Positions 43,713 to 52,497 of a DNA stretch of 64,000 nucleotides are shown here, one piece after another. The stretch spans positions 1,364,001 to 1,428,000 of the forward strand of contig CAVPFA010000003.1 in the NCBI GenBank assembly GCA_963703655.1, in the 5' to 3' direction. The notes beneath the pieces were generated by a model. It was not told the origin of the DNA, did no database searches, and was given only the letters and a program-made list of their open reading frames with translations. The stretch comes from CAVPFA01 sp963703655 (GTDB lineage: Bacteria; Actinomycetota; Acidimicrobiia; Acidimicrobiales; Bog-793). The position numbers and the translations under genes were made by a program. Each line of letters begins with the position of its first letter. The stretch's first letter is position 1.

Positions 43713-44021
43713 CAGCTCGAGCCCTCCGGTCGAGAAGTTCTCCACACCAGCATCCACAGGTGTGGACGGCGGGGCGAGCACGCAGGGTGCCGGAATCGTA
43801 CAACGCCACCGCTTCGCATGCTTCGGGGATCGCGTCGCGTGGTCCCGAGGCGGAACGTGCGCTAAATTGCCTGCACCGGTCCGATGGTGTCTTGTGGGCC
43901 AGTGCTTTTGCGCGCCAGATAGTGTCTCGATCGCGGCGAGTCGATCGCACTCTGTTCACCGGCCAACGCCGTGTGGGAGACGCCCCTGTCGTGCGGACGG
44001 GAAGGACGAAACGAGGCTGAG
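43713..44021. other. dnaA-rpmH divergent intergenic region, candidate oriC
   Basis: Replication genes leave leftward and the rpmH series rightward from this 309-bp gap. A cluster of imperfect DnaA boxes sits beside dnaA: TTCTCCACA (43738-43746), GCATCCACA (43750-43758) and an inverted TGTGGACGG (43761-43769). No long AT-rich unwinding element is seen. Promoters for dnaA and rpmH must also lie here. Confidence 0.5.
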
Positions 44022-44156
44022 ATGAAGCGGACGTTCCAACCCAACACCCGCAAAAGGGCGAGAAAACACGGGTTTCGTCACCGGATGTCCACGCGCGCTG
44101 GCCGCGCGGTCATCAAGGCGCGCCGCCGGCGCGGACGGGCCCGGTTGTCGGCTTGA
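44022..44156 (+). CDS. rpmH: 50S ribosomal protein L34
   Basis: A 44-residue basic protein, MKRTFQPNTRKRARKHGFRH and onward, with the standard FR.RM.T..GR..I..RR..GR plan. It ends in an overlap with rnpA (the TTG start uses bases of the final codon and stop), the classical rpmH-rnpA pair. Confidence 0.95.
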   Translation: MKRTFQPNTRKRARKHGFRHRMSTRAGRAVIKARRRRGRARLSA

Positions 44157-44575
44157 ACCAGCCTGGAACACCATCGCGAGCTCCGGCGGCCGTGGTCGCC
44201 GGTCCGCCGGAGGTTGGCGCGAAAGATCGCGTCCCGGGAGCCTGCCCGGTTCGTGGGCGCCAGGTCTTCGCCCTGTTGCGCCACTCCAAGCGACGAGCCT
44301 GGTCGGGGCCGGTCAGGGTACAGTTTCTTGCGGCACAGGAGGCCGACGAAGCACGGCGTGTCGCGTTCGCCGTGCCCCGTAAGCTGGGAGGCGCAGTCGA
44401 GCGCAACCGGTGCCGCCGCCAGCTGCGTGCGGTCGTCAGGGAGAGCGCGCCGGAACTTCCCGCGGGGATCTACCTCGTAGGGGTCAACCAGGGAGCTCGC
44501 GACCTGCGGTACCAGGAGCTGCGAGCGAGGGTGATCGAGGCGATGCAACGGGCGAGCCGGGCGGACGGTCGATGA
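44153..44575 (+). CDS. rnpA: Ribonuclease P protein component
   Basis: A 140-residue RnpA. The RNA-binding motif ERNRCRRQLRAVVRE (RNR box) is clear and an FxxLL-type segment (QVFALLRHSKR) precedes it. A 35-residue head is longer than usual, so a later start is possible. It matures the 5' end of tRNA with the RNase P RNA. The start is a TTG overlapping the rpmH stop. Confidence 0.9.
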   Translation: MNQPGTPSRAPAAVVAGPPEVGAKDRVPGACPVRGRQVFALLRHSKRRAWSGPVRVQFLAAQEADEARRVAFAVPRKLGGAVERNRCRRQLRAVVRESAPELPAGIYLVGVNQGARDLRYQELRARVIEAMQRASRADGR

Positions 44576-44811
44576 GGGTCGACCGGGACGGGCCGAACAC
44601 GCCCGCGAGAGCTCTCCTGCTGGCATTGCGGGCTTATCAGGCGTGCCGGGCCGGCCGGCTCTCGCCCTGCCGCCACGTCCCGTCTTGCTCGGCCTACGCG
44701 GTCGAGGCCATCGAGCTCCACGGCGCCCGGCACGGCGCGTGGTTGGCCGCCAAGCGCCTCGCCCGCTGCCGCCCGTTCGGCAGCCGCGGCTTCGACCCGG
44801 TTCCGAGCTGA
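44572..44811 (+). CDS. yidD: Membrane protein insertion efficiency factor YidD
   Basis: A 79-residue YidD (haemolytic family): ALRAYQ, then CRHVPSCSAYAVEAIELHG and RCRPFGSRGFDPVP, with the three conserved Cys. It works at the inner membrane with YidC. Its ATG overlaps the rnpA stop (ATGA). Confidence 0.92.
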   Translation: MRVDRDGPNTPARALLLALRAYQACRAGRLSPCRHVPSCSAYAVEAIELHGARHGAWLAAKRLARCRPFGSRGFDPVPS

Positions 44812-44819
44812 GGGCCGCA

Positions 44820-46094
44820 ATGCTCCTTGCTGCCACCCATACGGTCAAGGCCGGCAGTTCGGTCCTGGGGACGGTCCTGCACCCGATCTTCGTCGTTATC
44901 GGCTACGTCCTCGCGTTCTTCTACGGGCTGGTCCCGAACTACGCAGTGGCGATCGCGTTCCTCACGATCGCCGTGATGATCGTGGTCTTCCCGCTGACGC
45001 GCGCGAGCGCACGCTCGATGATGCGGATGCAGCTTCTCTCGCCCGAGATGAAGAAGATCCAGGCCCGTTACAAAGCCAAGCCGGGCATCCCAGCAGCGGA
45101 GCGCCAGGAGCTCCGCCAGAAGATGAACGAGGAGGTGATGGCGCTCTACCGGGAGAACGGGGTGAACCCTACCGGGGGATGCCTGCCGATGTTCCTCCAG
45201 TTCCCGATCCTCATCGTTCTCTACGACGTCGTTCGGGGACTGTCGAAGATGACCGAGGTCGTCAACGCCGCCGGCAAGCCGATTCTCGTCAAAGGCAAAG
45301 CGCTTACGGTCTCGACGCCACAGAACATTCCGAAGACGAGCCGGATGTATCACGACCTCGTGCTCGCCAAGGGCCAGATGCACGCTCTCGGCATCAACCT
45401 CGCGGACTCCGTGCGCACCCACCAGTCCTCGTTCGTGCACGTAATCCCGTACGCCCTGCTCGTACTGGTCGCCGTGGGACTCCAGTACGTGTCGATATGG
45501 CAGGTCACGACGCGCAACCCCGCCGCAACCCAGGCGAATCCCCAAATGCAGTCGATGCAGAAGTTCATGCCCCTTATCTTCCTCGTGCTCTACATCGCGC
45601 TCCCTGCTGGGGTGGGCGTCTACTTCATCGTGTCCAGCTTGTTCCGGGTCGCGCAGCAAGAATGGATGTACAAGCACGACCCGACGATCGTCGCCGCGAT
45701 CAAAGAGCTGACCAAGCGAAAGTCTGAACCGGCTGCCAGCCTCGGCACCGGTGACGCCAGTGAGGCTCGCAAGGCCGGTGCTGGCCCGCGCGGCGGTGCC
45801 AGCGGGAAGGGTTTCCTCGCCCGCATGCGCGAGGCAGCCGACTCCGCAGGCTCGTCTCAGCGTTCCTCGAGGGAGGCGACCACTCCGGCCCCGGCGGCCA
45901 AACCTGCGGGTGCGGGTGGAGCTCGACGCAGCCCGACGAACGGGTCGAAGCCGAAGGTGAACCAGAACGGCTCCAGGAACGGGTCCGGCGCCAAGAGACC
46001 CAATCAACCAAGAGCATCCGGCTCGGCGGGCTCCACAGGCGGTGCAAGGCCGCAGCCGCGCTCCAGGGACAAGCGGCCGCGAAGGAGCCAATAG
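44820..46094 (+). CDS. yidC: Membrane protein insertase YidC
   Basis: A 424-residue insertase with five membrane helices. After helix one a charged cytosolic hairpin (KKIQARYKAKPGIP and onward) and the motif NPTGGCLPMFLQFPI are standard for the Oxa1/YidC core, and there is no large periplasmic domain. The last 120 residues are a Gly/Ser/Arg-rich basic tail likely to bind the ribosome. It inserts proteins alone or with SecYEG. Confidence 0.95.
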   Translation: MLLAATHTVKAGSSVLGTVLHPIFVVIGYVLAFFYGLVPNYAVAIAFLTIAVMIVVFPLTRASARSMMRMQLLSPEMKKIQARYKAKPGIPAAERQELRQKMNEEVMALYRENGVNPTGGCLPMFLQFPILIVLYDVVRGLSKMTEVVNAAGKPILVKGKALTVSTPQNIPKTSRMYHDLVLAKGQMHALGINLADSVRTHQSSFVHVIPYALLVLVAVGLQYVSIWQVTTRNPAATQANPQMQSMQKFMPLIFLVLYIALPAGVGVYFIVSSLFRVAQQEWMYKHDPTIVAAIKELTKRKSEPAASLGTGDASEARKAGAGPRGGASGKGFLARMREAADSAGSSQRSSREATTPAPAAKPAGAGGARRSPTNGSKPKVNQNGSRNGSGAKRPNQPRASGSAGSTGGARPQPRSRDKRPRRSQ

Positions 46095-46097
46095 CTC

Positions 46098-47237
46098 GTG
46101 GAGTGGGTCGAGATGACCGGCAGGACGGTCGAAGAGGCTGTCGAGGCTGCCCTCGACCGTCTCGGTGTAGCCGAGACGGATGCCGAAGTCGTCGTCGTCG
46201 AAGAGCCGAGGTCGGGCATGTTCGGCCTTCGCCGAAGCGATGCGCGGATCAGGGTCCGGGTGCGCCCGGTGCAACCGCGGGCGAAGCGACCCTCCAGGCG
46301 CTCGAGCACCGGCTCGGGCGGTGGCGAGCGCGGGAACCGCCGACAGGGCGGACCACAAGACGGCTCGGCCCGGAAGGCCGACGGGCCTCAGGGCGACGGT
46401 ACCCGCCCCAAGTCCGGCCGAGCTTCGGGGCCCCGGACGAACCCCGCTCAGGCGCGGCAGGCCAAGGGCAAGGGACCCGCTCAGAACGGCTCTCAGAGCT
46501 CCCGCGCTGGATCCGAGCAAGCGGAGGGCCAAGAGCTTGACGCTAGTGCGAACGCCGGGGTGGATCGTGATCCCCGAACCGGTGGCCGCCAGCGTTCGCG
46601 CTCGCGGGGTCGTGGCGGCCGCGGACGATCATCGCGAGATCGCAGTGACGTCACAGGGAATTCGCAGGGGCCGGGCGACGAGGGTGGGCCACCTAAGGAG
46701 GGGCGGATGAGCATCGAGACGCAGCAGGAGCTCGCAGCCGGCTTCGTGAGCGAGGTTGTCGCGAGATTCGGTATCGAGGCCACGACGCAGGTGCGTCTGA
46801 CCGAGGACGACGGCATCTTCGTCAGCGTGGAGGGAGACAATCTCGGGCTTCTCGTGGGCCCGAAAGGCGCCACGGTTGAGGCCTTGCAGGAGCTGACGAG
46901 GACGGTGGTCCAAAGACACACCGAGGAGCACACGAGCAGGATCGTCGTCGATGTCGGAGGCTACCGAGAGCGCCGAACAGCAGCGTTGCGCCAATTCGTG
47001 GTCGAGGCCGCGGCTGACGTGCGTCGTACAGGACTGCCGGAGGCACTCGAGCCGATGTCGCCTTCGGATCGCAAGGTGGTCCACGACACCGTGAACGGGC
47101 TCGAGGACCTGGAAACGACCTCCGAGGGGGTCGAGCCCCACCGCTATGTCGTCATCCGCCCTGCCCAGCCTCCGGATTCGTCAGTGAACTCGGGGGAGAC
47201 GAGCGATCAGCCCGGAGAACCCGCAGACCTACGCTGA
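46098..47237 (+). CDS. jag: Jag/KhpB RNA-binding protein
   Basis: A 379-residue Jag: N-terminal Jag_N domain (1-50, WVEMTGRTVEEAVEAALDRL), a long disordered Gly/Arg/Ser-rich linker of about 150 residues, a KH-II domain with GLLVGPKGATVEALQ and a C-terminal R3H-like domain (YRERRTAALRQFV). KhpB proteins bind RNA and link to cell-wall synthesis. The start is GTG, 3 bp after the yidC stop. Confidence 0.92.
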   Translation: MEWVEMTGRTVEEAVEAALDRLGVAETDAEVVVVEEPRSGMFGLRRSDARIRVRVRPVQPRAKRPSRRSSTGSGGGERGNRRQGGPQDGSARKADGPQGDGTRPKSGRASGPRTNPAQARQAKGKGPAQNGSQSSRAGSEQAEGQELDASANAGVDRDPRTGGRQRSRSRGRGGRGRSSRDRSDVTGNSQGPGDEGGPPKEGRMSIETQQELAAGFVSEVVARFGIEATTQVRLTEDDGIFVSVEGDNLGLLVGPKGATVEALQELTRTVVQRHTEEHTSRIVVDVGGYRERRTAALRQFVVEAAADVRRTGLPEALEPMSPSDRKVVHDTVNGLEDLETTSEGVEPHRYVVIRPAQPPDSSVNSGETSDQPGEPADLR

Positions 47238-47256
47238 CCGGCGCTGGTATGGGCGC

Positions 47257-47976
47257 GTGGTTCGCCCGCCTCGGCGTTCAACCAGCCCCGGCTCGGTAAG
47301 CATGACGCGGAGTGCCGAACGACGCCTTGCCGGGGTGCTGGCAGAGGCGCGACGGCGATCTCTCGTCGGGAACCTGCCCTTGGCGAGGCAGATCGCGCAC
47401 TCGGAAGGATTCGCGCGGGCAGTTTCGCTCGAGCCGTTCGATGGCCCAGCTCTAGATCTCGGCGCCGGCGGAGGGCTGCCCGGCCTCGTGCTCGCCGTTC
47501 GGGATCCGGAGCTTCATCTTGTCCTTCTCGACTCCGCTCGCCGTTCCTCCGACTTTCTGCGTTGGGCGGTCGCCGAGCTCGATCTCTCGCCCCGGGTAGA
47601 GGTTCTCACCACCCGTGCCGAGGAGGCCGGCCGGAACGAGAGATATCGCGAAACTTTCGCCGTCGTCGTGGCTCGAGGCTTCGCCGCTCCGGCGGTAACG
47701 GCCGAGTGCGCCGCACCGCTTCTCCAGGTCGGCGGCCGGCTGATCGTCTCCGAGCCGCCCGCGGGCCGGTTCGATGGCGACGGGCCGGAGCTGGACCAAT
47801 TGGCCGATCGCTGGCCGGCACAAGGATGCGCCGTGGTCGGCCTGGTTCCCGAGCTTGTACTTCGGGAGGAGTTCGGGTATGCCGTGCTGCGCCAGGCGAC
47901 CGTCTGCCCGCAACGCTATCCGCGGCGTCCTGGGATCCCCGCCAAGCGCCCGCTCTTTTCTGGATCCGGTCCCTGA
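47257..47976 (+). CDS. rsmG: 16S rRNA m7G527 methyltransferase RsmG
   Basis: A 239-residue methyltransferase (gidB). Motif I is ALDLGAGGGLPGLVLA and a second motif LVLLDSARRSSDFLRWAV matches the RsmG core. It methylates G527 of 16S rRNA; loss gives low-level streptomycin resistance in other bacteria. The start could be GTG 47257 or ATG 47302; the first 15 residues look poor. Confidence 0.93.
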   Translation: MVRPPRRSTSPGSVSMTRSAERRLAGVLAEARRRSLVGNLPLARQIAHSEGFARAVSLEPFDGPALDLGAGGGLPGLVLAVRDPELHLVLLDSARRSSDFLRWAVAELDLSPRVEVLTTRAEEAGRNERYRETFAVVVARGFAAPAVTAECAAPLLQVGGRLIVSEPPAGRFDGDGPELDQLADRWPAQGCAVVGLVPELVLREEFGYAVLRQATVCPQRYPRRPGIPAKRPLFSGSGP

Positions 47977-48003
47977 TCCCCGGTCCTCGATAATGTGGCC
48001 TTT

Positions 48004-48792
48004 GTGACCGCGCCCGGCTTCGAGCTCGTCTGCGAGATCGAGCCTCCAACTCGGCCGGACCTGAAGCACGTGAGACACCAGATCGGAGTTCTCAGCTCGA
48101 TCGCCGGGACGTTTCTCATTCCCGACAACCACATCGGTCGTGCGACCGTCTCGAGCGTCGCAGTCGCGCACGAGGTAGAAGCGATGGGTGGACGCTCGAT
48201 CGCCTGCTTGAATGCGAGGGACCGCAACCTGCTCGGCCTCCAGAGGGATCTGCTCACCGCCGCGGCCTACGGTGTGGACCAATTCCTGCTCGTCTACGGA
48301 GACGAGCCGAAATCGGGCAGCCGGACGAGCGAGCTCACGGTCCGGGCGATGCTGACCGAGGCTCGGGCTTTCGAGAACAGCCCCGCGCTGTCGGGGGCCA
48401 AGGGCCTGCGCCTGGGTGCCGTCACCGGCCTCGGCGGACTTCCGGACTGGAAGCGACAAGCGGACTTCCTGTTCGTTCAGGTCGGGTTCTCTCTAGAGCC
48501 GTTGCTGCGTTGGAGCGAACGGGTGCGACCGCAGACGCCGGCGTATGCGGGCGTAATCGTTCTGGCCAGCTCCGCAATGGCGCGGAACTTGGCGAAGACG
48601 ATTCCGGCGATAGATATCCCGGCGCGCCTCGTCGATGAGGTGGATCGGGACCCCAAGGCGGGCATCGAGGCCGCTTGCGAGCTGCTCCTCGCGGTCAAGG
48701 ATTCCGGCCTGTTCCAGGGCGTTCACCTGATTCCGGTCTCTTGCTACCGCCCGATGGCGGCCCGTCTCGAGCAGCTTCTCGCCCGGTCGTAA
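48004..48792 (+). CDS. Methylenetetrahydrofolate reductase-family protein
   Basis: A 262-residue TIM-barrel protein of the MTHFR family: FELVCEIEPPTRPD at the first strand carries the catalytic Glu, and FLLVYGDEPKSG corresponds to the folate/FAD segment. It should use FAD to handle methylene-folate, but the C-terminal half diverges. It sits between rsmG and parA, an unusual place. The GTG at 48004 or 47995 may start it. Confidence 0.65.
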   Translation: MTAPGFELVCEIEPPTRPDLKHVRHQIGVLSSIAGTFLIPDNHIGRATVSSVAVAHEVEAMGGRSIACLNARDRNLLGLQRDLLTAAAYGVDQFLLVYGDEPKSGSRTSELTVRAMLTEARAFENSPALSGAKGLRLGAVTGLGGLPDWKRQADFLFVQVGFSLEPLLRWSERVRPQTPAYAGVIVLASSAMARNLAKTIPAIDIPARLVDEVDRDPKAGIEAACELLLAVKDSGLFQGVHLIPVSCYRPMAARLEQLLARS

Positions 48793-48887
48793 GAGGTCAT
48801 AGGTTCGCTCGAGGCTGGCGCGTTATGCTCCCTGTGAGCCCATCCTGCCCGCCCAGCGAGACGGCCTGCGGTCGTTCGGCTCGCGGA

Positions 48888-48903
48888 TGTTTCACGTGGA
48901 ACT
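48888..48903. promoter_or_regulatory. parS: parS centromere site
   Basis: TGTTTCACGTGGAACT matches the parS consensus (TGTTTCACGTGAAACA) at 14 of 16 positions, with the core GTTTCACGTG intact. It lies 25 bp upstream of parA, where ParB would nucleate. Confidence 0.9.
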
Positions 48904-48927
48904 GCGTCCCCCGAACCGAAGGTGTTG

Positions 48928-49836
48928 ATGAACGACCAAGACAATGAAGGCCGGAGACAAGCGGGCGAGTCCAGGGATCCAAGAGCCGGCATCGGCGACC
49001 GGCGAGAGGGTCCGGAGACAGACAGCGGTATCGCCGAACCGGCCGAGGTGGCGTCGCGACCCGCGCGACCCTTGCCGAGGGTGATCGCGGTCGCGAATCA
49101 GAAGGGCGGAGTCGGCAAGACGACGACAACCGTGAACCTCGGCGCGGCGCTGGCCGATCTGGGTTATCGAGTCCTGATCGTCGATCTCGACCCTCAGGGC
49201 AATGCGACGACTGGCCTCGGAATCGAGGCTCGAAACTTCGACTACTCCATGTACGACGTTCTTCTGCACGACATTCCCCTGGAGGACTGCGTCGAGCCGA
49301 CCAGCATCAAGAACCTGTTCCTCGCGCCGGCAACCATCGACCTGGCGGGAGCCGAGATCGAGCTCGTTCCGGCTTTCAGCAGGGAGCTGCGATTGAAGCG
49401 GATGCTGGCTCCGGTCCGGGAGGACTTCGGCTACATCTTCGTCGACTGTCCCCCCTCCCTCGGGCTCATCACCGTCAACGCGCTCGCCGCCGCGAGCGAA
49501 GTGCTCGTGCCCATCCAGTGCGAGTACTACGCCTTGGAGGGCGTGGGCCAACTGCTGAGGAACGTCGAGCTGGTACGAGGCAACCTGAACCCCGAGCTCG
49601 AGGTGTCGGCCATCGTGCTGACCATGTACGACTCGCGGACCAGGTTGGCGGACCACGTGGTGGCGGAGGTACGCACGCATTTCGGCGCGGCAGTGTGCAA
49701 GAACGTCATTCCCCGCACGGTCCGGATTTCCGAGTCGCCGTCCTTCGGGGAGCCGATCACGGTCCATGCACCGACGTCACGGGGAGCCATCGCCTATCGG
49801 GAGCTCGCGAAGGAGGTGAGCGGTGGTCAGGCGTAG
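48928..49836 (+). CDS. parA: Chromosome partitioning ATPase ParA (Soj)
   Basis: A 302-residue ParA. A 50-residue disordered head precedes the deviant Walker A KGGVGKTTTTVN (59-70), the A' motif LDPQGNATTG and Walker B FVDCPPSLG. It binds DNA when ATP-bound and moves ParB-parS complexes. Its end overlaps parB by 14 bp. Confidence 0.96.
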   Translation: MNDQDNEGRRQAGESRDPRAGIGDRREGPETDSGIAEPAEVASRPARPLPRVIAVANQKGGVGKTTTTVNLGAALADLGYRVLIVDLDPQGNATTGLGIEARNFDYSMYDVLLHDIPLEDCVEPTSIKNLFLAPATIDLAGAEIELVPAFSRELRLKRMLAPVREDFGYIFVDCPPSLGLITVNALAAASEVLVPIQCEYYALEGVGQLLRNVELVRGNLNPELEVSAIVLTMYDSRTRLADHVVAEVRTHFGAAVCKNVIPRTVRISESPSFGEPITVHAPTSRGAIAYRELAKEVSGGQA

Positions 49837-50779
49837 CGGCTTGGGCAAGGGGCTCGGGGCCCTCATCCCCCCGACACCGGGTGGGCCTGCGGGTTCCACG
49901 CTCCGTGAGGTTCCGCTCGCCCGGATTCGCCCAAACCCGTTCCAGCCCCGCAATCAGTTCGGGGAGCAGGGACTGTCTGCGCTCGTCGACTCCATCAAGG
50001 CCGTCGGCCTCCTCCAGCCCGTGCTTGTCCGCGAGGTCGGGCCGGACGAGTACGAGCTGATTGCCGGGGAGCGCCGGTACCGGGCGGCCCGGCGCGCTGG
50101 ACTTCAGTCGATTCCGGCCCTTGTCCATCACGCCGACGACGCCACGAGCCTCGAGGAGGCTCTAGTGGAGAACCTGCATCGTGAGGATCTCAATCCCCTC
50201 GACGAAGCGGGCGCCTATCAGCAGCTGATCGAGGAATTCAACCTTACGCACGAGGAAGTGGCTCGCAAAGTGGGGCGCTCGCGCGCTGCCGTCACGAACG
50301 CACTGCGACTCTTCCAGCTGCCACCTACTGTCCAGCGATACGTCCGCGATGGTCAGCTAAGCGCCGGTCACGCGCGCACGTTGCTCGGCACACCCGACCG
50401 AATCCTGCAGGAGCGGCTGGCCGCCGAGGCGATCCAGAGCGGCTTGTCCGTCCGGGCCCTCGAGGATCTCGTCCGAAGTGCGCTCAAGGCGGCACGGACC
50501 GACGAGACTGGACTCGGAGACGCTTACGACGACGCCGGCAACCCGATCGGCGCGCCACCCGGGGGACACGGGGTCCCGTCCGGACCTACGGGGATCCCGC
50601 CCGCTCGTGGCCTGCGGCCCCCGGGCGTGCACGATCTCGAGGAGCTGCTGGAGGATTGCCTGAACACGCGGGTCAAGGTCGACATGGGGGGCAAACGCGG
50701 CAAATTGGTGATCGAATTCGCCACCTTGGACGACCTCGAGCGAATCTACCGAGTCATCATCGGAGAAACCTCTACCTGA
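49823..50779 (+). CDS. parB: Chromosome partitioning protein ParB
   Basis: A 318-residue ParB: ParA-contact head (GLGKGLGALI), CTP-binding motif GERRYR (82-87), ENLHREDLNPLDEA box, helix-turn-helix (EEVARKVGRSRAAVTNALRL) that reads parS, and a C-terminal dimer domain. A Gly/Pro-rich linker separates the last domain. Confidence 0.96.
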   Translation: MVRRSGLGKGLGALIPPTPGGPAGSTLREVPLARIRPNPFQPRNQFGEQGLSALVDSIKAVGLLQPVLVREVGPDEYELIAGERRYRAARRAGLQSIPALVHHADDATSLEEALVENLHREDLNPLDEAGAYQQLIEEFNLTHEEVARKVGRSRAAVTNALRLFQLPPTVQRYVRDGQLSAGHARTLLGTPDRILQERLAAEAIQSGLSVRALEDLVRSALKAARTDETGLGDAYDDAGNPIGAPPGGHGVPSGPTGIPPARGLRPPGVHDLEELLEDCLNTRVKVDMGGKRGKLVIEFATLDDLERIYRVIIGETST

Positions 50780-51000
50780 GGTCTGCCTCGCATTGGGGGA
50801 AACGAAGTTATGCACCGTCGTCCCCAGGTTGTGCAGTCGGTCACAAGCCTTCTCCGAATGGACACACGCGGAGATCCTCCCTTGTCAGAGGCACTTTTTT
50901 AACCCTCGCCGTCGCCGAGAGTTTACCAAGCTGTTACCTTCTCGACCTCTACTGTTGGTCCAAGTTGATCCACACCCTGTGCATGAGGTTGTGGATGACG
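50780..51000. other. parB-cwlM intergenic region with DnaA-box-like sites
   Basis: A 221-bp convergent spacer holds TGATCCACA (50966-50974) and an inverted TGTGGATGA (50990-50998), each one mismatch from TTATCCACA, plus TTATGCACC at 50808 and a run CTTTTTTAA near 50893. The last base abuts the cwlM stop. No gene is seen. Confidence 0.4.
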
Positions 51001-52011
51001 CTATTCCTGGCTCATGAACAGCCACTGGTCGAGGGATTCCTGGACGGCTTGTCCGAGCCTTGAAGTCTGCATCCCGACCTGGTGTGGAGCGCCCAGCTCG
51101 AGCACGACGGCCGGCATCGCCGTCCGCCGCAAGATTGTCTCCGCCATCCCGTGCGCGCCGCCGTCGCGCAGGCCGAGACCGCACGCTGCCGCGTTCACGA
51201 GCAGCTCGGCAAGCCGGCGGCTCGCCGCCGATTCGTAACGGTAGCCCCGGTAGAAGTACGTCTTGGCAAGCCCGTGGCTCGGTTCCAGGCGAAGGCCTAT
51301 GTAACAGTCGACCTCCGCGGCGTTGGCGGCAGCAGCCTGTGCGGACGCGTCCGGCTGGTGCAATTCGAGCGGCTGAGCGCCGGCGAGGAGGAGCGCACGG
51401 TGGACCGCGGCAGCACCTGTCGCGAAGCCCCCCTCCTCTCCGACCGCGATCCGCCGGCAGCGGAGCGTCGCCGGCGAAGAGGCGACCTTGAGCTGCTCGC
51501 GTAACGGCGTCACGAGGTCCGCGCCCCCCTTGACGGGCGCGACACGAGTCAGCTCCAAAAGGGTTCGAGGACCGCATATTCCGTCGGTCGCAAGGCCCAC
51601 GTTGCGCTGGAACTCGGCGAGGGCGACGTGCGTGCTGTCGCCGAAGATGCCGTCGACACCGCCCGGGTCGAACCCGAGCCCGCTGAGCCTCCGCTGTACC
51701 TCGGCTATGTCGTCGCCCTGCAGCATCGGGCTGCGGCGGTACAGCAGCCTGTCGCCCAACCGGAAACCGGCCTCGACGACGCTCGACCACGTCTGGTGGC
51801 CGCAGACGCCATCGATGCGAAGACCGCGTTCGGCTTGGAAAACCTGCACGGCGACGACCGTGCCGGCGCCGTAGAGGCCCAGGCCGTCTTGCCCATGACT
51901 CAAACCGAGCCTTCCGAGGCGCTCCTGCAGGTCGGCCACGGCTTCACCAGAGTCGCCCTCACGAAGTGGCAGGAGATCCTCGGGTGCCAGCACGGTCCGG
52001 CCGCGGCTCAT
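51001..52011 (-). CDS. cwlM: CwlM-like protein: two peptidoglycan-binding domains plus degenerate amidase_3
   Basis: A 336-residue protein with two PG_binding_1 domains (VADLQERLGRLGL and IAEVQRRLSGLGFDPGGVDG) and a C-terminal amidase_3 fold. Zinc ligands look lost: the usual D-P-G-H-G-G is VGEEGG, and the second His position reads IGLRLEPS, while the late Glu (VVLELG) remains. That fits the M. tuberculosis CwlM, a regulator of MurA rather than a hydrolase. It has no signal peptide. It stands beside trxA/trxB as in mycobacteria. Confidence 0.85.
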   Translation of the reverse strand: MSRGRTVLAPEDLLPLREGDSGEAVADLQERLGRLGLSHGQDGLGLYGAGTVVAVQVFQAERGLRIDGVCGHQTWSSVVEAGFRLGDRLLYRRSPMLQGDDIAEVQRRLSGLGFDPGGVDGIFGDSTHVALAEFQRNVGLATDGICGPRTLLELTRVAPVKGGADLVTPLREQLKVASSPATLRCRRIAVGEEGGFATGAAAVHRALLLAGAQPLELHQPDASAQAAAANAAEVDCYIGLRLEPSHGLAKTYFYRGYRYESAASRRLAELLVNAAACGLGLRDGGAHGMAETILRRTAMPAVVLELGAPHQVGMQTSRLGQAVQESLDQWLFMSQE

Positions 52012-52142
52012 AGGCGCGAGCCTCGTCGCACGTCGTTCATCTCCGACATCGTAGGAGATGAAAGGTATTAGAGCGGGTTAATTTCCCGTGGAACCCGGCG
52101 CGCGCTGTCGCGCTTGTGGCAACGGGAGCGGCGAAACCTGGC

Positions 52143-52466
52143 TCAAAGAAGCTGTTCGAACTCCGACAGGATCTGAGACTTGCTCCTCGCGCCCACGATC
52201 CGGGCCTGTGCCTCGCCGTCTTTGAACAGCATCAGGGTCGGGATGCTCATGACCTGGAACCGCTGTGCGGTCCGCGGGTTGTCGTCGACATTGAGCTTCG
52301 CCACCTTGAGTTTGCCGGCGTGATCGCCGGCGATCTCGTCAAGGATCGGGGCGACCATCTTGCAAGGGCCACACCATTCGGCCCAGAAGTCCACGACCAC
52401 GGGGATGTCCGAGAGGCCGACGGCCTCGTCGAAGGTATCGTCGCTGACGGTGATGACGTCATCCAT
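52143..52466 (-). CDS. trxA: Thioredoxin
   Basis: A 107-residue thioredoxin with the active site WCGPC (Cys32, Cys35) and the cis-Pro in SIPTLMLFKDG. It reduces protein disulfides in the cytosol using TrxB, encoded directly upstream. AAGGAG lies 8 nt before the ATG; a longer frame upstream belongs to trxB in another phase. Confidence 0.96.
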   Translation of the reverse strand: MDDVITVSDDTFDEAVGLSDIPVVVDFWAEWCGPCKMVAPILDEIAGDHAGKLKVAKLNVDDNPRTAQRFQVMSIPTLMLFKDGEAQARIVGARSKSQILSEFEQLL

Positions 52467-52497
52467 GAGAATTCTCCTTATTGTTCGATTGTTCGAG

